A stretch of 60,494 nt of DNA, from positions 1 through 60,494 of the forward strand of contig NZ_BJOC01000024.1 of NCBI RefSeq assembly GCF_006540005.1, read 5' to 3'. Under the pieces are notes generated by a model. The model saw nothing but the letters and a program-made list of their open reading frames with translations. It made no database searches and was not told the origin of the DNA. Within the stretch, counting starts at the first letter, position 1. Every line of letters starts with the position of its first letter. This DNA comes from Halomonas halmophila. Lineage in GTDB: Bacteria; Pseudomonadota; Gammaproteobacteria; Pseudomonadales; Halomonadaceae. This document shows positions 29,615 to 38,346 of the stretch, piece by piece. A program made the position numbers and the translations under genes.

Positions 29615-30556
29615 GTGACGGTCATTCGAGTCGAGGATCTGTCCAAGGTCTATGACAGCGGCTTCCAGGCCCTGAAAGGCATCGACCTGGACATTCAGCG
29701 CGGCGAGATCTTCGCCCTGCTGGGCCCCAACGGGGCCGGCAAGACCACCCTGATCAGCGTGATCTGCGGCCTGGTCAATGCCAGCGGTGGCCGGGTGCTG
29801 GTGGACGGCCACGACAACGTGACCGACTACCGCGAGGCCCGCTCGCGCATCGGCCTGGTGCCCCAGGAGCTGACCGGCGAGGCCTTCTCCACGGTCTGGG
29901 ACACGGTCAGTTTCAGTCGTGGCCTGTTCGGCAAGCCCGCCTCGCCGCTGCACATCGAGAAGACGCTGCGCTCGCTGAGCCTCTGGGAAAAGCGCCGCAA
30001 TAAGCTGATGACGCTGTCCGGAGGCATGAAACGCCGGGTGCTGATCGCCAAGGCTCTGGCCCATGAGCCGCAGATCCTCTTCCTCGACGAGCCCACCGCC
30101 GGCGTCGACGTCGAGCTGCGCCGCGACATGTGGGAGGTGGTGCGCCAGCTCCGCGAGAATGGCGTGACCATCATCCTCACCACCCACTACATCGAGGAAG
30201 CCGAGGAAATGGCCGACCGTATCGGCGTGATTCGCGCCGGTGAGCTGGTGCTGGTGGAGGAAAAGCGCGAGCTGATGCGCAAGCTGGGCAGCAAGGCCCT
30301 GACCCTGCATCTCTGCGAGCCGCTGTCACGCATCCCCGAGGCCCTGGCCGACCATGACCTGACGCTTGCCGAAGACGGCCATGCCCTGGTGTATACCTAC
30401 GATGCCTCGCGTCAGGGTGACCCGGAGGGCGACCCGGCGGCCATCGCCGAACTGCTGGCGGCTCTGCAGGCCGCCGGCATCCACTTCAAGGACCTGCACA
30501 CCCGGCAGAGCTCCCTGGAGGAAATCTTCGTCAGCCTGGTGCAGGAGAGCGCATGA
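29615..30556 (+). CDS. ABC exporter ATP-binding subunit
   Basis: A 313-residue ATPase with Walker [10 protein letters not shown] (37-45), signature LSGGMKRR, Walker [12 protein letters not shown] and the H-loop TTHY. The last 80 residues form the extra domain typical of ABC-2 drug/polysaccharide exporters. It overlaps the permease gene by four bases. The pair resembles the YadG/YadH type. Confidence 0.95.
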   Translation: MTVIRVEDLSKVYDSGFQALKGIDLDIQRGEIFALLGPNGAGKTTLISVICGLVNASGGRVLVDGHDNVTDYREARSRIGLVPQELTGEAFSTVWDTVSFSRGLFGKPASPLHIEKTLRSLSLWEKRRNKLMTLSGGMKRRVLIAKALAHEPQILFLDEPTAGVDVELRRDMWEVVRQLRENGVTIILTTHYIEEAEEMADRIGVIRAGELVLVEEKRELMRKLGSKALTLHLCEPLSRIPEALADHDLTLAEDGHALVYTYDASRQGDPEGDPAAIAELLAALQAAGIHFKDLHTRQSSLEEIFVSLVQESA

Positions 30557-31314
30557 ACTTCCGATCCGTGAAGACCCTCTACGCCGCCGAGATGGCTCGC
30601 AGCCTGCGCACGGTACTGCAGAGCATCGTCTCGCCGGTCATCTCCACCTCGCTTTATTTCGTGGTCTTCGGCGCGGCCATCGGCACCCGCATCAGCGAGG
30701 TGGACGGCGTCAGCTACGGCGCCTTCATCGTGCCCGGGCTGATCATGCTGATGCTGCTCACCCAGAGCGTGTCCAATGCCTCCTTCGGCATCTTCTTCCC
30801 GCGCTTCACCGGCACCATCTACGAGATCCTCTCGGCGCCGGTGTCCTACTTCGAGGTGGTGCTCGGCTATGTCGGCGCGGCGGCCACCAAGTCGATCGTG
30901 CTGGGGCTGATCGTGCTGATCACCGCCCGCCTCTTCGTGCCCTTCGAGATCGCGCATCCCTTGATGATGCTGCTGTTCCTGGTGCTGACCTCGCTGACCT
31001 TCAGCCTGCTGGGCTTCATCATCGGCATCTGGGCCGACGGCTTCGAAAAGCTGCAACTGGTGCCGCTGCTGGTCATCACGCCACTGACTTTCCTGGGCGG
31101 AACCTTCTATTCCATCGACATGCTGCCGCCCGCCTGGCAGATCGTGACCCTGGCCAACCCGGTGGTCTATCTGGTCAGCGGCTTTCGCTGGAGCTTCTAC
31201 GGCATGGGCGACGTCAGCATCTGGGCCAGCCTGGGCATGATCGCCCTCTTCCTGGCCCTCTCGCTGGCCGTGGTCAACTGGATCTTTCGTAGCGGCTACG
31301 GCCTCAAGCCGTAA
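30553..31314 (+). CDS. ABC-2 type permease
   Basis: A 253-residue inner-membrane protein with six hydrophobic segments and the ABC-2 signature near [17 protein letters not shown], followed by [12 protein letters not shown]. It forms an exporter with the ATPase directly upstream (ATGA overlap). The substrate is unknown. Confidence 0.94.
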   Translation: MNFRSVKTLYAAEMARSLRTVLQSIVSPVISTSLYFVVFGAAIGTRISEVDGVSYGAFIVPGLIMLMLLTQSVSNASFGIFFPRFTGTIYEILSAPVSYFEVVLGYVGAAATKSIVLGLIVLITARLFVPFEIAHPLMMLLFLVLTSLTFSLLGFIIGIWADGFEKLQLVPLLVITPLTFLGGTFYSIDMLPPAWQIVTLANPVVYLVSGFRWSFYGMGDVSIWASLGMIALFLALSLAVVNWIFRSGYGLKP

Positions 31315-31345
31315 GCGCCCCACGATGACGCGGCCGGGCCTGTCT

Positions 31346-31380
31346 GCATCATTCGGGGCAGCCCCGGCCGGGGATGATGC
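31346..31380. repeat. GC-rich hairpin between the ABC permease and yejK
   Basis: GCATCAT and ATGATGC flank an inner GC stem (GGGGC / GCCCC). There is no T run, so it may be a REP-like or RNA-stabilising hairpin rather than a terminator. Confidence 0.5.
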
Positions 31381-31421
31381 GGTATCATCGCCGGCCGTCA
31401 TCCGCGAGCCGCGAGGTCTTC

Positions 31422-32414
31422 ATGCCCATCCTGCACAGCATCATTCACCGCATCGACACATCCGGCGAACAGGGCGCGCGCGTCGTGCCGGCGGAAGGCG
31501 AGCTTGCGGCCTCCGCGACCCTCGATGACCTGCTCGCCGAACTCAACACCGCCTATCACGCCAAGGCCAAGGACTGGGGACAGTTCAGCGACGACACCTC
31601 ATCCCGCCTGCCCGGCGCCCTGGCCAACTTCCTCGACGGTGAGCTGGACTTCACCACCCTGACCCGCGAGCTGGCCAGCGCCATCGCCCCGCTGATCGAT
31701 GCCCACCTGCCGCTGGGCGGCCATCTGCTGATCATCGATCATCACAAGGGCGAGTCCCGCTACCTGCTCATGGCCCTGCTGCACCAGCGCGACGGCTTCG
31801 GCATCGGCGATCATCTCGACATCGTGCCCAGCCCGCAGCTGAACCTGGCGCAGATGACGCTGGGCGCCAGGATCGACATCTCCCAGTGGCGTCAGGGCAA
31901 CGCCTCGCACCCGTATCTCTCCTACACCCGGGATCGCGGCGGCCGCAAGCTCGCCGATGCCTTCGCCGAGGTGCTCGGCGCCAGCCAGCCGGTGGACACA
32001 CCCCAGGAAACCCGCACCCTGCTCAAGGCCTTCAGCGATTACGTGGAAAGTGCTGACATGCCCGAGGAAACCAGCCGCGAGAAGACCGACGCCCTGATCG
32101 GCTACGCCAGCGAACAGGCCAGCCGCGGCGAGCCCATGACCCTGGACGAACTCTCGGAAGTCGTCGACGAACAGCAACCCAAGGCCTTCTACGACCACAT
32201 CCGCAACAGCGACTACGGCCTGTCACCGGAAATCCCCCCGGACAAGCGCACCCTCAAGGCCTTCAAACGCTTCACCGGCCGCGCCGCCGGCGTCTCCATC
32301 AGCTTCGACTCCCACCTGCTCGGCGCCGCCGTGGAGTACGACGAGGAAAACGACCGGCTGATCATCAAGCAGGTACCCCAGGGACTGCGCAAGCAGTTGA
32401 AGAAGGGGGAGTAG
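31422..32414 (+). CDS. yejK: nucleoid-associated protein YejK (NdpA family)
   Basis: A 330-residue protein of the 37-kDa nucleoid-associated family. I chose the ATG at 31422 (MPILHSIIHRID), the conserved family start, over an earlier in-frame ATG. Seen: LDFTTLTRELASAI, LLIIDHHKGESRYLL and the C-terminal FKRFTGRAAGVSISFDSHLLG. Length matches E. coli YejK. Confidence 0.93.
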   Translation: MPILHSIIHRIDTSGEQGARVVPAEGELAASATLDDLLAELNTAYHAKAKDWGQFSDDTSSRLPGALANFLDGELDFTTLTRELASAIAPLIDAHLPLGGHLLIIDHHKGESRYLLMALLHQRDGFGIGDHLDIVPSPQLNLAQMTLGARIDISQWRQGNASHPYLSYTRDRGGRKLADAFAEVLGASQPVDTPQETRTLLKAFSDYVESADMPEETSREKTDALIGYASEQASRGEPMTLDELSEVVDEQQPKAFYDHIRNSDYGLSPEIPPDKRTLKAFKRFTGRAAGVSISFDSHLLGAAVEYDEENDRLIIKQVPQGLRKQLKKGE

Positions 32415-32505
32415 GATGAGCCGTAAGCCGTAAGCCGTAAGTCAAGGGCAAGAAGGAAGAGGGAAGAGGGAAGAGGGAAGAGGGAAGAGGGAAGAGGGAA
32501 GATGC
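32415..32505. repeat. heptad arrays after yejK
   Basis: GTAAGCC units pass into GGAAGAG units, all at period 7, starting at the yejK stop codon. The same GTAAGCC unit recurs at the right end of the window. Confidence 0.8.
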
Positions 32506-32530
32506 CAGGGTTTGTGGTGTCAAGGGTTTT

Positions 32531-32630
32531 CTTCCAGGCGCGAAGCGCCGTTCTTCCTTCTTCAAGCGGCGCCAGCCGCGTTCTTACCTCTTCAAGGCGC
32601 GTAGCGCCGTTCTTCCAGCTTCAAGCTCAC
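32531..32630. repeat. three-unit hairpin repeat
   Basis: Three units of about 30 bases each carry a short hairpin (GGCGCGAAGCGCC, GCGGCGCCAGCCGC and GGCGCGTAGCGCC) linked by TTCTTCC-type spacers. It lies between the convergent yejK and lysE-family genes and may stop or stabilise both transcripts. Confidence 0.65.
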
Positions 32631-32634
32631 TCCC

Positions 32635-33273
32635 CTAGCGTTGACTGAGCGCCAGCTTCACCCCCAACCCCACAAACACCCCGCCCAGGCCTTTTTCCAG
32701 CCAGCGGCCGAGTCGCTTCTGGCTCTGCATGGCGCGGGCGATGCGGGCGCCAAGCAACACCAGCGGCGGTTCGATGGCGGCGGCGACGGCAATAATCAGG
32801 GCGCCGTGGAAGGCGAGCTGCAGCGCGGCCGGGCCGGCTCCCGGCACCACGAACTGGGGCAGGAAGGCCAGGAAGAAGATGGCCACCTTGGGGTTGAGTG
32901 CCGAGACCAGGATGCCCTGGCGGTAGATGGCGCCGGCTTTCGGTGTGCTGGCCACGCTGACGTCGGGCGCATCGCCGCTGTCGCGGCTCAACAGGATCTG
33001 CAGCCCCAGCCAGATCAGGTAGGCGGCCCCCACCCACTTGACCAGCGAGAAGGCCAGCGCCGAGGTGGCGAGTATCGCCGACAGGCCCAGCGCCGCCATG
33101 GCCACATGCAATGCCGCCCCGCTCCACACACCGAACATGGCCGCCACGCCACCACGTCGCCCATGCCGCGCCGTCTGGCCGAGAATGAAGGCCATGTCCG
33201 GTCCCGGCGACAGGTTCAACAGGACCGCGGTCGAGAGAAAGGCCATCCAGTGGGCAAGGGAATAGGTCAGCAT
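32635..33273 (-). CDS. LysE/RhtB-family amino-acid exporter
   Basis: A 212-residue inner-membrane exporter. The family signature NLSPGPDMAFILGQTARHGRRGG is near the start. Six hydrophobic segments and ALNPKVAIFFLAFLPQF follow. The start at 33273 gives the normal RhtB length; an upstream reading would add 42 unlike residues. The substrate (homoserine, threonine, lysine or other) is unknown. Confidence 0.9.
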   Translation of the reverse strand: MLTYSLAHWMAFLSTAVLLNLSPGPDMAFILGQTARHGRRGGVAAMFGVWSGAALHVAMAALGLSAILATSALAFSLVKWVGAAYLIWLGLQILLSRDSGDAPDVSVASTPKAGAIYRQGILVSALNPKVAIFFLAFLPQFVVPGAGPAALQLAFHGALIIAVAAAIEPPLVLLGARIARAMQSQKRLGRWLEKGLGGVFVGLGVKLALSQR

Positions 33274-33418
33274 GGCGCTCGAGCTCCGGTGGTGATCAGA
33301 CAAGCTGCACGTACCTCGAGCTTGCCTGCCCGGCCAGGTCCGGGCAAGTGGTGTTGCACCCGCGAAGGCCAGGGCCAGCCGCCCCACTCTGCGCCCCACA
33401 AGGATGCATCCGGGCCTG

Positions 33419-33446
33419 TTGACGCCTCCGCATGGTGCAGTACAAC
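33419..33446 (+). promoter_or_regulatory. sigma-70 promoter of the candidate small RNA
   Basis: TTGACG, 16 bases, then TACAAC. It points right, into a gene-free stretch that ends in a strong terminator. Confidence 0.6.
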
Positions 33447-33452
33447 ATGAAA

Positions 33453-33598
33453 AAGCGGCGATCCAGTTACTGAATCACCGCTTCGGAATTTTCCAACTTA
33501 TTGTTTTTGTTGATTCATTTCTATCCTGGCATGCTTTTCGGATAGTAAAAGGTGTGAGCTGGCGTGCTCCTCTTGTCCCCTTCGGGGGACATTTTTTT
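33453..33598 (+). ncRNA. candidate trans-acting small RNA
   Basis: About 146 bases run from a predicted start to a terminator with no credible ORF. The 5' end folds into a long hairpin (AAGCGGCGAT with ATCACCGCTT, continued by CAG/CTG). A middle hairpin pairs CTATCC with GGATAG. The end is TGTCCCC-TTC-GGGGGACA followed by seven T residues, the Hfq-type sRNA ending. No family was recognised, so this rests on structure and signals only. Confidence 0.5.
33574..33598 (+). terminator. strong intrinsic terminator
   Basis: Perfect TGTCCCC / GGGGACA stem with a tetraloop-like TTCG and T7. There is no protein gene directly upstream on this strand. Confidence 0.85.
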
Positions 33599-33842
33599 AT
33601 GGGTGGCCGGAAAACCGGCGACCGAATTCGCTGTCGTTGTTGGTGTTCATGAAACGCCATATCGGCGACATCAACAATCATACCTTGGTGGCAATTTTCA
33701 CCCTGCCGCCCTTCCCTGCCTTTCCACTCCACCCGGGATCAGGCTGTATTGCCCTGCGTGTCTGGCCCGGGGAAGATTGTCGCCGCTCGCTACTATCCGT
33801 ACACTCGTTTGAATTTCGCTCCTTCTTCCTGCGAGGCAATTC
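33599..33842. other. gap before the MoxR gene
   Basis: No gene or repeat is evident between the sRNA terminator and the MoxR-type gene. It must hold the promoter for that operon. Confidence 0.5.
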
Positions 33843-34688
33843 ATGGCGTTCGACAGCAGCGCGACCTATGTCGCCACCGAGTCCCTGAAACAGGCGGTCA
33901 ACGCCGCGGTCACCCTGCAGCGCCCGCTGCTGATCAAGGGCGAGCCCGGCACCGGCAAGACATTGCTGGCCGAGGAACTGGCGGCTTCCCTGGACACCCA
34001 GCTGATCACCTGGCATATCAAGTCGACCACCAAGGCCGCCCAGGGCCTCTACGAATACGATGCCGTCAGCCGGCTGCGCGACTCGCAGCTGGGCATCGAG
34101 GGCGTCGAGAACGTGGCCAACTACCTGCACCCCGGCAAGCTGTGGGAGGCCTTCACCAGCGACCAGCGCGTGGTGCTGCTGATCGACGAGATCGACAAGG
34201 CGGATATCGAGTTCCCCAACGACCTGCTGCAGGAACTCGACCGCATGGAGTTCCACGTCTACGAGACCGGCGAGACCATCCGGGCCCGGCACCGCCCGGT
34301 GGTGGTGATCACCTCCAACAACGAGAAGGAACTGCCCGACGCCTTCCTGCGCCGCTGTTTCTTCCACTACATCGACTTTCCCGACAGGGCGACCATGCAG
34401 TCCATCGTCGATGTGCACTTCCCGGACATCGCCCCCCAGCTGGTCAGCCGCGCCCTGGAAGTCTTCTTCGAGCTGCGCGAGGCGCCGGGGCTAAAGAAGA
34501 AGCCCTCGACCTCGGAGCTGGTCGACTGGCTGAAGCTGCTGATGGCCGATGAGCTGGCCCAGGAGACCCTGCACCAGCGCGACCCCGCCAGTGCCCTGCC
34601 ACCCATGGCCGGGGCCCTGGTCAAGAACGAGCAGGACACCCAGTTGCTCGAGCGTCTGGCCTTCATGATGCGTCGGCAGAGGCGCTGA
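33843..34688 (+). CDS. MoxR-type AAA+ ATPase
   Basis: A 281-residue AAA+ chaperone-like ATPase of the MoxR/CoxD group. Walker A GEPGTGKT is at residues 33-40, Walker B VVLLIDEIDKAD follows and sensor 1 is ITSNNEKELPDAF. Such proteins insert cofactors or remodel complexes together with a VWA partner, which is encoded five bases downstream. The target complex is unknown. Confidence 0.93.
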   Translation: MAFDSSATYVATESLKQAVNAAVTLQRPLLIKGEPGTGKTLLAEELAASLDTQLITWHIKSTTKAAQGLYEYDAVSRLRDSQLGIEGVENVANYLHPGKLWEAFTSDQRVVLLIDEIDKADIEFPNDLLQELDRMEFHVYETGETIRARHRPVVVITSNNEKELPDAFLRRCFFHYIDFPDRATMQSIVDVHFPDIAPQLVSRALEVFFELREAPGLKKKPSTSELVDWLKLLMADELAQETLHQRDPASALPPMAGALVKNEQDTQLLERLAFMMRRQRR

Positions 34689-34693
34689 GCGCC

Positions 34694-35884
34694 ATGTTCA
34701 TCGGCCTGTTCGAATCCCTGCGGCACTTCGAGGTGCCGGTATCGCTGCGCGAACTGCTCGACCTCAATGCGGCGCTCGAGCACGACGTCGTGTTCGCCGA
34801 CCTCGATGCCTTCTATCATCTCGCGCGCACCGTGATGATCAAGGACGAGCGACATTTCGACCGTTTCGATCGCGCCTTCGCCGCCTGGCTGGAAGGCGTG
34901 CAGGCGCAGGATGCCTCAATCGACGCCCTGATCCCGGATGACTGGCTGCGCCGCGAGTTCGAGAAACAGCTCAGCGAGGCAGAGAAGGCACAGGTCGAGT
35001 CGCTGGGCGGTCTGGATGCCCTGCTCGAGACCTTCAAGCAGCGCCTCGAGGAGCAGAAGGAGCACCATGCCGGCGGCAACAAGTGGATCGGCACCGGCGG
35101 CACCAGCCCCTTCGGTGCCCATGGTTACCATCCCGAGGGGATCCGCATCGGCCAGGACGGCTCCCGCCACCGCCGCGCCGCCAAGGTCTGGGACGAGCGC
35201 CGCTACCGCGACTATGACGCCGACCGCGAGCTCGGCACCCGCAACATCAAGATGGCGCTAAGGCGGCTGCGGCGCTTTGCCCGCCAGGGAGCGGCGGAAG
35301 AGTTCGATGTCGACACCACGATTCGCGATACCGCGCGCAACGGCGGGCTGCTCAGCGTGCGCATGCGCCCCGAGCGCCGCAATGCCGTGAAAGTGCTGCT
35401 GTTCCTCGATGTGGGCGGCTCCATGGATGACCACATCCGTGACTGCGAGGCGCTGTTCTCCGCCGCCCGCGCCGAGTTCAAGCACCTCGAGCACTTCTAT
35501 TTCCACAACTGCCTGTATGAAGGCGTATGGCGCTCCAATGACGCCTGGCAGTCGCGCCATCACCAGGCACGCCTGCCCACCCGGGAGCTGCTCAACACCT
35601 ATGGCGCCGACTATCAGGTGATCGTGGTCGGCGATGCCGCCATGTCGCCCTTCGAGATTACTCATCCCTGGGGCAGCGTCGAACACATGAACGACGAGCC
35701 CGGCGCCGTCTGGCTGCAGCGCCTGACCCACGCCTTCCCCAGACTGGTGTGGCTGAACCCCATGCCGCGTCGTCACTGGGAGTACACGCACTCCACCCGG
35801 TTGATCCGCGAGTTGATCGAGGACCGCATGTATCCGATGACGCTGGCGGGGCTGGAGGACGCCATGACGGAGCTCACCAGATGA
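34694..35884 (+). CDS. VWA-domain protein (CoxE-like), MoxR partner
   Basis: A 396-residue protein. An N-terminal helical region is followed from about 232 by a von Willebrand A domain with the MIDAS motif D239-x-G-x-S243 in FLDVGGSMDD. There is no signal peptide, so it acts in the cytoplasm with the MoxR ATPase encoded just upstream. Pairs of this kind are widespread; their client is not identified here. Confidence 0.9.
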   Translation: MFIGLFESLRHFEVPVSLRELLDLNAALEHDVVFADLDAFYHLARTVMIKDERHFDRFDRAFAAWLEGVQAQDASIDALIPDDWLRREFEKQLSEAEKAQVESLGGLDALLETFKQRLEEQKEHHAGGNKWIGTGGTSPFGAHGYHPEGIRIGQDGSRHRRAAKVWDERRYRDYDADRELGTRNIKMALRRLRRFARQGAAEEFDVDTTIRDTARNGGLLSVRMRPERRNAVKVLLFLDVGGSMDDHIRDCEALFSAARAEFKHLEHFYFHNCLYEGVWRSNDAWQSRHHQARLPTRELLNTYGADYQVIVVGDAAMSPFEITHPWGSVEHMNDEPGAVWLQRLTHAFPRLVWLNPMPRRHWEYTHSTRLIRELIEDRMYPMTLAGLEDAMTELTR

Positions 35885-35919
35885 ATCAGCGCTTCCCGGC
35901 CTGGCCGTCACACCGCCCG

Positions 35920-36006
35920 ATAGCCATTTTGGGCTATATCGATAAAGAATAGCCTTTAATGGCTATAATTCGATGGTATAGCTTATTTGGGCTATAATGT
36001 GAGCCA
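35920..36006 (+). promoter_or_regulatory. three 29-bp repeats with palindromic operators before satD
   Basis: Three copies of an 18-bp palindrome, ATAGCC-N6-GGCTAT (the third reads ATAGCT on the left), begin at 35920, 35949 and 35978, an exact 29-base period. The third palindrome runs into a perfect TATAAT at 35993-35998, so a protein bound there would cover the -10 box. The satD start is 30 bases further on. Confidence 0.85.
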
Positions 36007-36027
36007 CATTCCCGTGGATGCCTGATC

Positions 36028-36669
36028 ATGACGCAAGCCATTGCGGTGCTGACCGGCGATATCATCGACTCTCGCGGCCTGGATGACAGCCAGGCCCTGT
36101 TCGCGGTGCTGGACGAGACCCTCGAGCGCCTGGCCCGGACCCATGACGGCCGCTTCGAGCGCTTCCGCGGCGATGGCTTTCAACTGGCCCTACCCGAGCC
36201 CGCCGCGGCCCTGGAAGCCGCCGTGATGCTGCGCGCCGGACTGATCCGCCAGGGTCACGACCAACGCTGGGATGCGCGCATCGCCATCGCCGTGGGCGAG
36301 GATGACTGGCAGCCCGAGGCGCCCCTGGCGGCCGCCGATGGGCCCGTCTTCGTGGCATCGGGACAGGGGCTCGACGGGATGGCGGAGGACACCCACCTCA
36401 GCCTGACGCGCCCGGATGCCGAGCCCGACCCGGGCCTCGACCTGCTGTTGCGCTATGTCGATGAGCTGATCGAGGGCTGGACGACACACGCCGCCGAGAT
36501 TTCCCACCTGCGACTGTGGCACGATGAATCCCAGCAGGCCCTGGCCAGGCGCCTGGGCATTCGCCAGCCCAGCGTGCACAAGCGGCTGCGTACCGCGCGC
36601 TGGGCGCTGCTCGGCGATACACTGGCCTACTTCCGCGAACGACTGGCCATGGAGGGCTCGACCCGATGA
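36028..36669 (+). CDS. SatD-family protein, cyclase-like domain plus HTH
   Basis: A 213-residue protein of the SatD family, first named in Streptococcus acid tolerance. Residues 7-90 carry TGDIIDSR, FRGDGFQLALP and ARIAIAVG, spaced like the metal and base-binding motifs of class III nucleotide cyclases. A helix-turn-helix at about 168-190 (ALARRLGIRQPSVHKRLRTA) could bind the triple palindrome just upstream, hence likely autoregulation. It overlaps the DUF3307 gene by four bases; this pairing is common in other genomes. Confidence 0.85.
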   Translation: MTQAIAVLTGDIIDSRGLDDSQALFAVLDETLERLARTHDGRFERFRGDGFQLALPEPAAALEAAVMLRAGLIRQGHDQRWDARIAIAVGEDDWQPEAPLAAADGPVFVASGQGLDGMAEDTHLSLTRPDAEPDPGLDLLLRYVDELIEGWTTHAAEISHLRLWHDESQQALARRLGIRQPSVHKRLRTARWALLGDTLAYFRERLAMEGSTR

Positions 36670-37400
36670 CCACCGCACCCCTGCTCGGCTTGCTGCTGGC
36701 GCATCTGCTGGGCGACTTCCTGCTGCAGCCGAAACACTGGGTCGAATCCCGCCAGCAGGACGGCATCCGCTCCACGGCCCTCTATCTGCATGCCGGCCTG
36801 CACGGTCTGCTGATGCTGCCGGTACTGGGCCTGGCGGGGGCCGGCGTGGGCTTCGCCATCTTGGCGGCGCTGGTGGTGGCCATCACTCACTGGCTGATCG
36901 ACCTGGGCAAGGCGCAACTGGCAGCGGACAAGCTGCGCTGGTTCCTGCTCGACCAGGCCCTGCACGTGCTGGTGCTGGTGGCCGTCTGGGCCGTCTGGCT
37001 GGACGACAGCGCCCCGCTGCAGGCCGCCGCGGCCTGGCTCACCCGCCCCGAGACCCTGGGCCTGCTACTGACCTATCTGATCGTCACGCGGCCGCTGTCG
37101 CTGGCCATCGCACTGGCCCTGCGGCCCTGGAGTCAGGATGTCAGTGACCAGGGCACCCTGGTGGCGGCCGGGGCGCGCATCGGCATGCTCGAACGGCTGC
37201 TGGTGCTGACCCTGGTGCTGCAGCACGAACTGATCGCCGTGGGCTTCCTGCTGACCGCCAAGTCGGTGCTGCGCTACGGCGACCTGCGCGAACGCAAGGA
37301 GCGCAAGCTCACCGAGTACGTGCTGCTGGGCACGCTGCTGAGCGTCTCCCTGACGCTGGTGATCGGCCTGCTGGCGCGCTCGCTGATCTGGGGCGGCTGA
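36666..37400 (+). CDS. DUF3307 integral membrane protein
   Basis: A 244-residue protein. The DUF3307 domain is at the start (LLAHLLGDFLLQPKHWVE...), with HWLIDLGKAQL further on. About seven hydrophobic segments span the rest. It is coupled to satD by an ATGA overlap and presumably works with it at the membrane; the function is unknown. Confidence 0.9.
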   Translation: MTTAPLLGLLLAHLLGDFLLQPKHWVESRQQDGIRSTALYLHAGLHGLLMLPVLGLAGAGVGFAILAALVVAITHWLIDLGKAQLAADKLRWFLLDQALHVLVLVAVWAVWLDDSAPLQAAAAWLTRPETLGLLLTYLIVTRPLSLAIALALRPWSQDVSDQGTLVAAGARIGMLERLLVLTLVLQHELIAVGFLLTAKSVLRYGDLRERKERKLTEYVLLGTLLSVSLTLVIGLLARSLIWGG

Positions 37401-37403
37401 CAC

Positions 37404-38342
37404 ATGCGGCGCGCCTGGCTGATGCATTCGGCACCCGCGCGGTTAACGCTGCTGCTGGCACTGACGGCCGGGCTGGCCGGCTGCCAGGGCGAGCTGCCCG
37501 CACATCAGCAAGCCCGCGACGGCTATCGGGTCGATCACCGCCATGCGTCCAGCGCCCACAACAGCCGCGTGCACTATCTGATCCTGCATTACACCGACGA
37601 GGATCAGGCCCGCTCCCTCGAGGTGCTTTCCGGTCCTCACGTCAGCAGCCATTACCTGCTGCCGGCCGAGCCCGATGAGCGACACGTCTTCCAGCTGGTC
37701 GAGGAGTCACGCCGCGCCTGGCATGCCGGCGTCAGCGCCTGGGGCGAGCGGCGTCACCTGAATGACACCTCACTGGGCATCGAGATCGTCAACCAGGGCC
37801 CGGCGCTGACCGCTCCCGAGCTGCTGAAGCGGCTGGACGCCCCGACCCCGCCGGACCTGCGCTGGGCGCCGTATTCCGCGGCCCAGGTCGAGACGCTGAT
37901 CGCGCTGCTGCGCGATTTGATCGAACGCCACGACATCGAGCCCGTCAATGTGCTGGCCCACTCCGATGTGGCGCCCAAGCGCAAGATCGACCCCGGCCCG
38001 GCCTTTCCCTGGCAGCGCCTGCACGACGCCGGCATCGGCGCCTGGCCGGATGACGAGGCCGTGGCGCGCTACACCCGACGCTTCAGGCAGTCGCCGCCGG
38101 ATCTGGCGACCCTGCAATCGGCACTGGCCGCATGGGGGTATGCGGTGACGCCGAGCGGCCAGCTCGATGAGCGCACCCGCGCCGTGCTGCGGGCCTTCCA
38201 GATGCACTTTCGCCCCGCCGACTATCGCGGCTATCCGGATGTCGACACGGCCGCCCGGCTCTGGGCTCTGCTGGAAGGCTACCGGCCCGACGCGCTGGAG
38301 GCTCTGCAGCAGCCGAGTGCGGCAGGCCAGGAGACGGACTGA
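37404..38342 (+). CDS. N-acetylmuramoyl-L-alanine amidase, AmiD-like lipoprotein
   Basis: A 312-residue outer-membrane lipoprotein amidase that trims peptidoglycan stem peptides. The signal ends in the lipobox LAGC with C27. The amidase_2 domain has zinc ligands in LILHYTDE and LAHSDVAPKRKIDPGP. A C-terminal peptidoglycan-binding domain lies at about 225-295 (ALRAFQMHFRPADYRG). It could supply muropeptides to the AmpG-like importer encoded at 52241. Confidence 0.92.
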   Translation: MRRAWLMHSAPARLTLLLALTAGLAGCQGELPAHQQARDGYRVDHRHASSAHNSRVHYLILHYTDEDQARSLEVLSGPHVSSHYLLPAEPDERHVFQLVEESRRAWHAGVSAWGERRHLNDTSLGIEIVNQGPALTAPELLKRLDAPTPPDLRWAPYSAAQVETLIALLRDLIERHDIEPVNVLAHSDVAPKRKIDPGPAFPWQRLHDAGIGAWPDDEAVARYTRRFRQSPPDLATLQSALAAWGYAVTPSGQLDERTRAVLRAFQMHFRPADYRGYPDVDTAARLWALLEGYRPDALEALQQPSAAGQETD

Positions 38343-38346
38343 CGCC

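Noticed and set aside
35920..36006. iterons of a replication origin
   Set aside because: The three repeats carry a promoter -10 box and precede satD; there is no rep gene or DnaA-box cluster.
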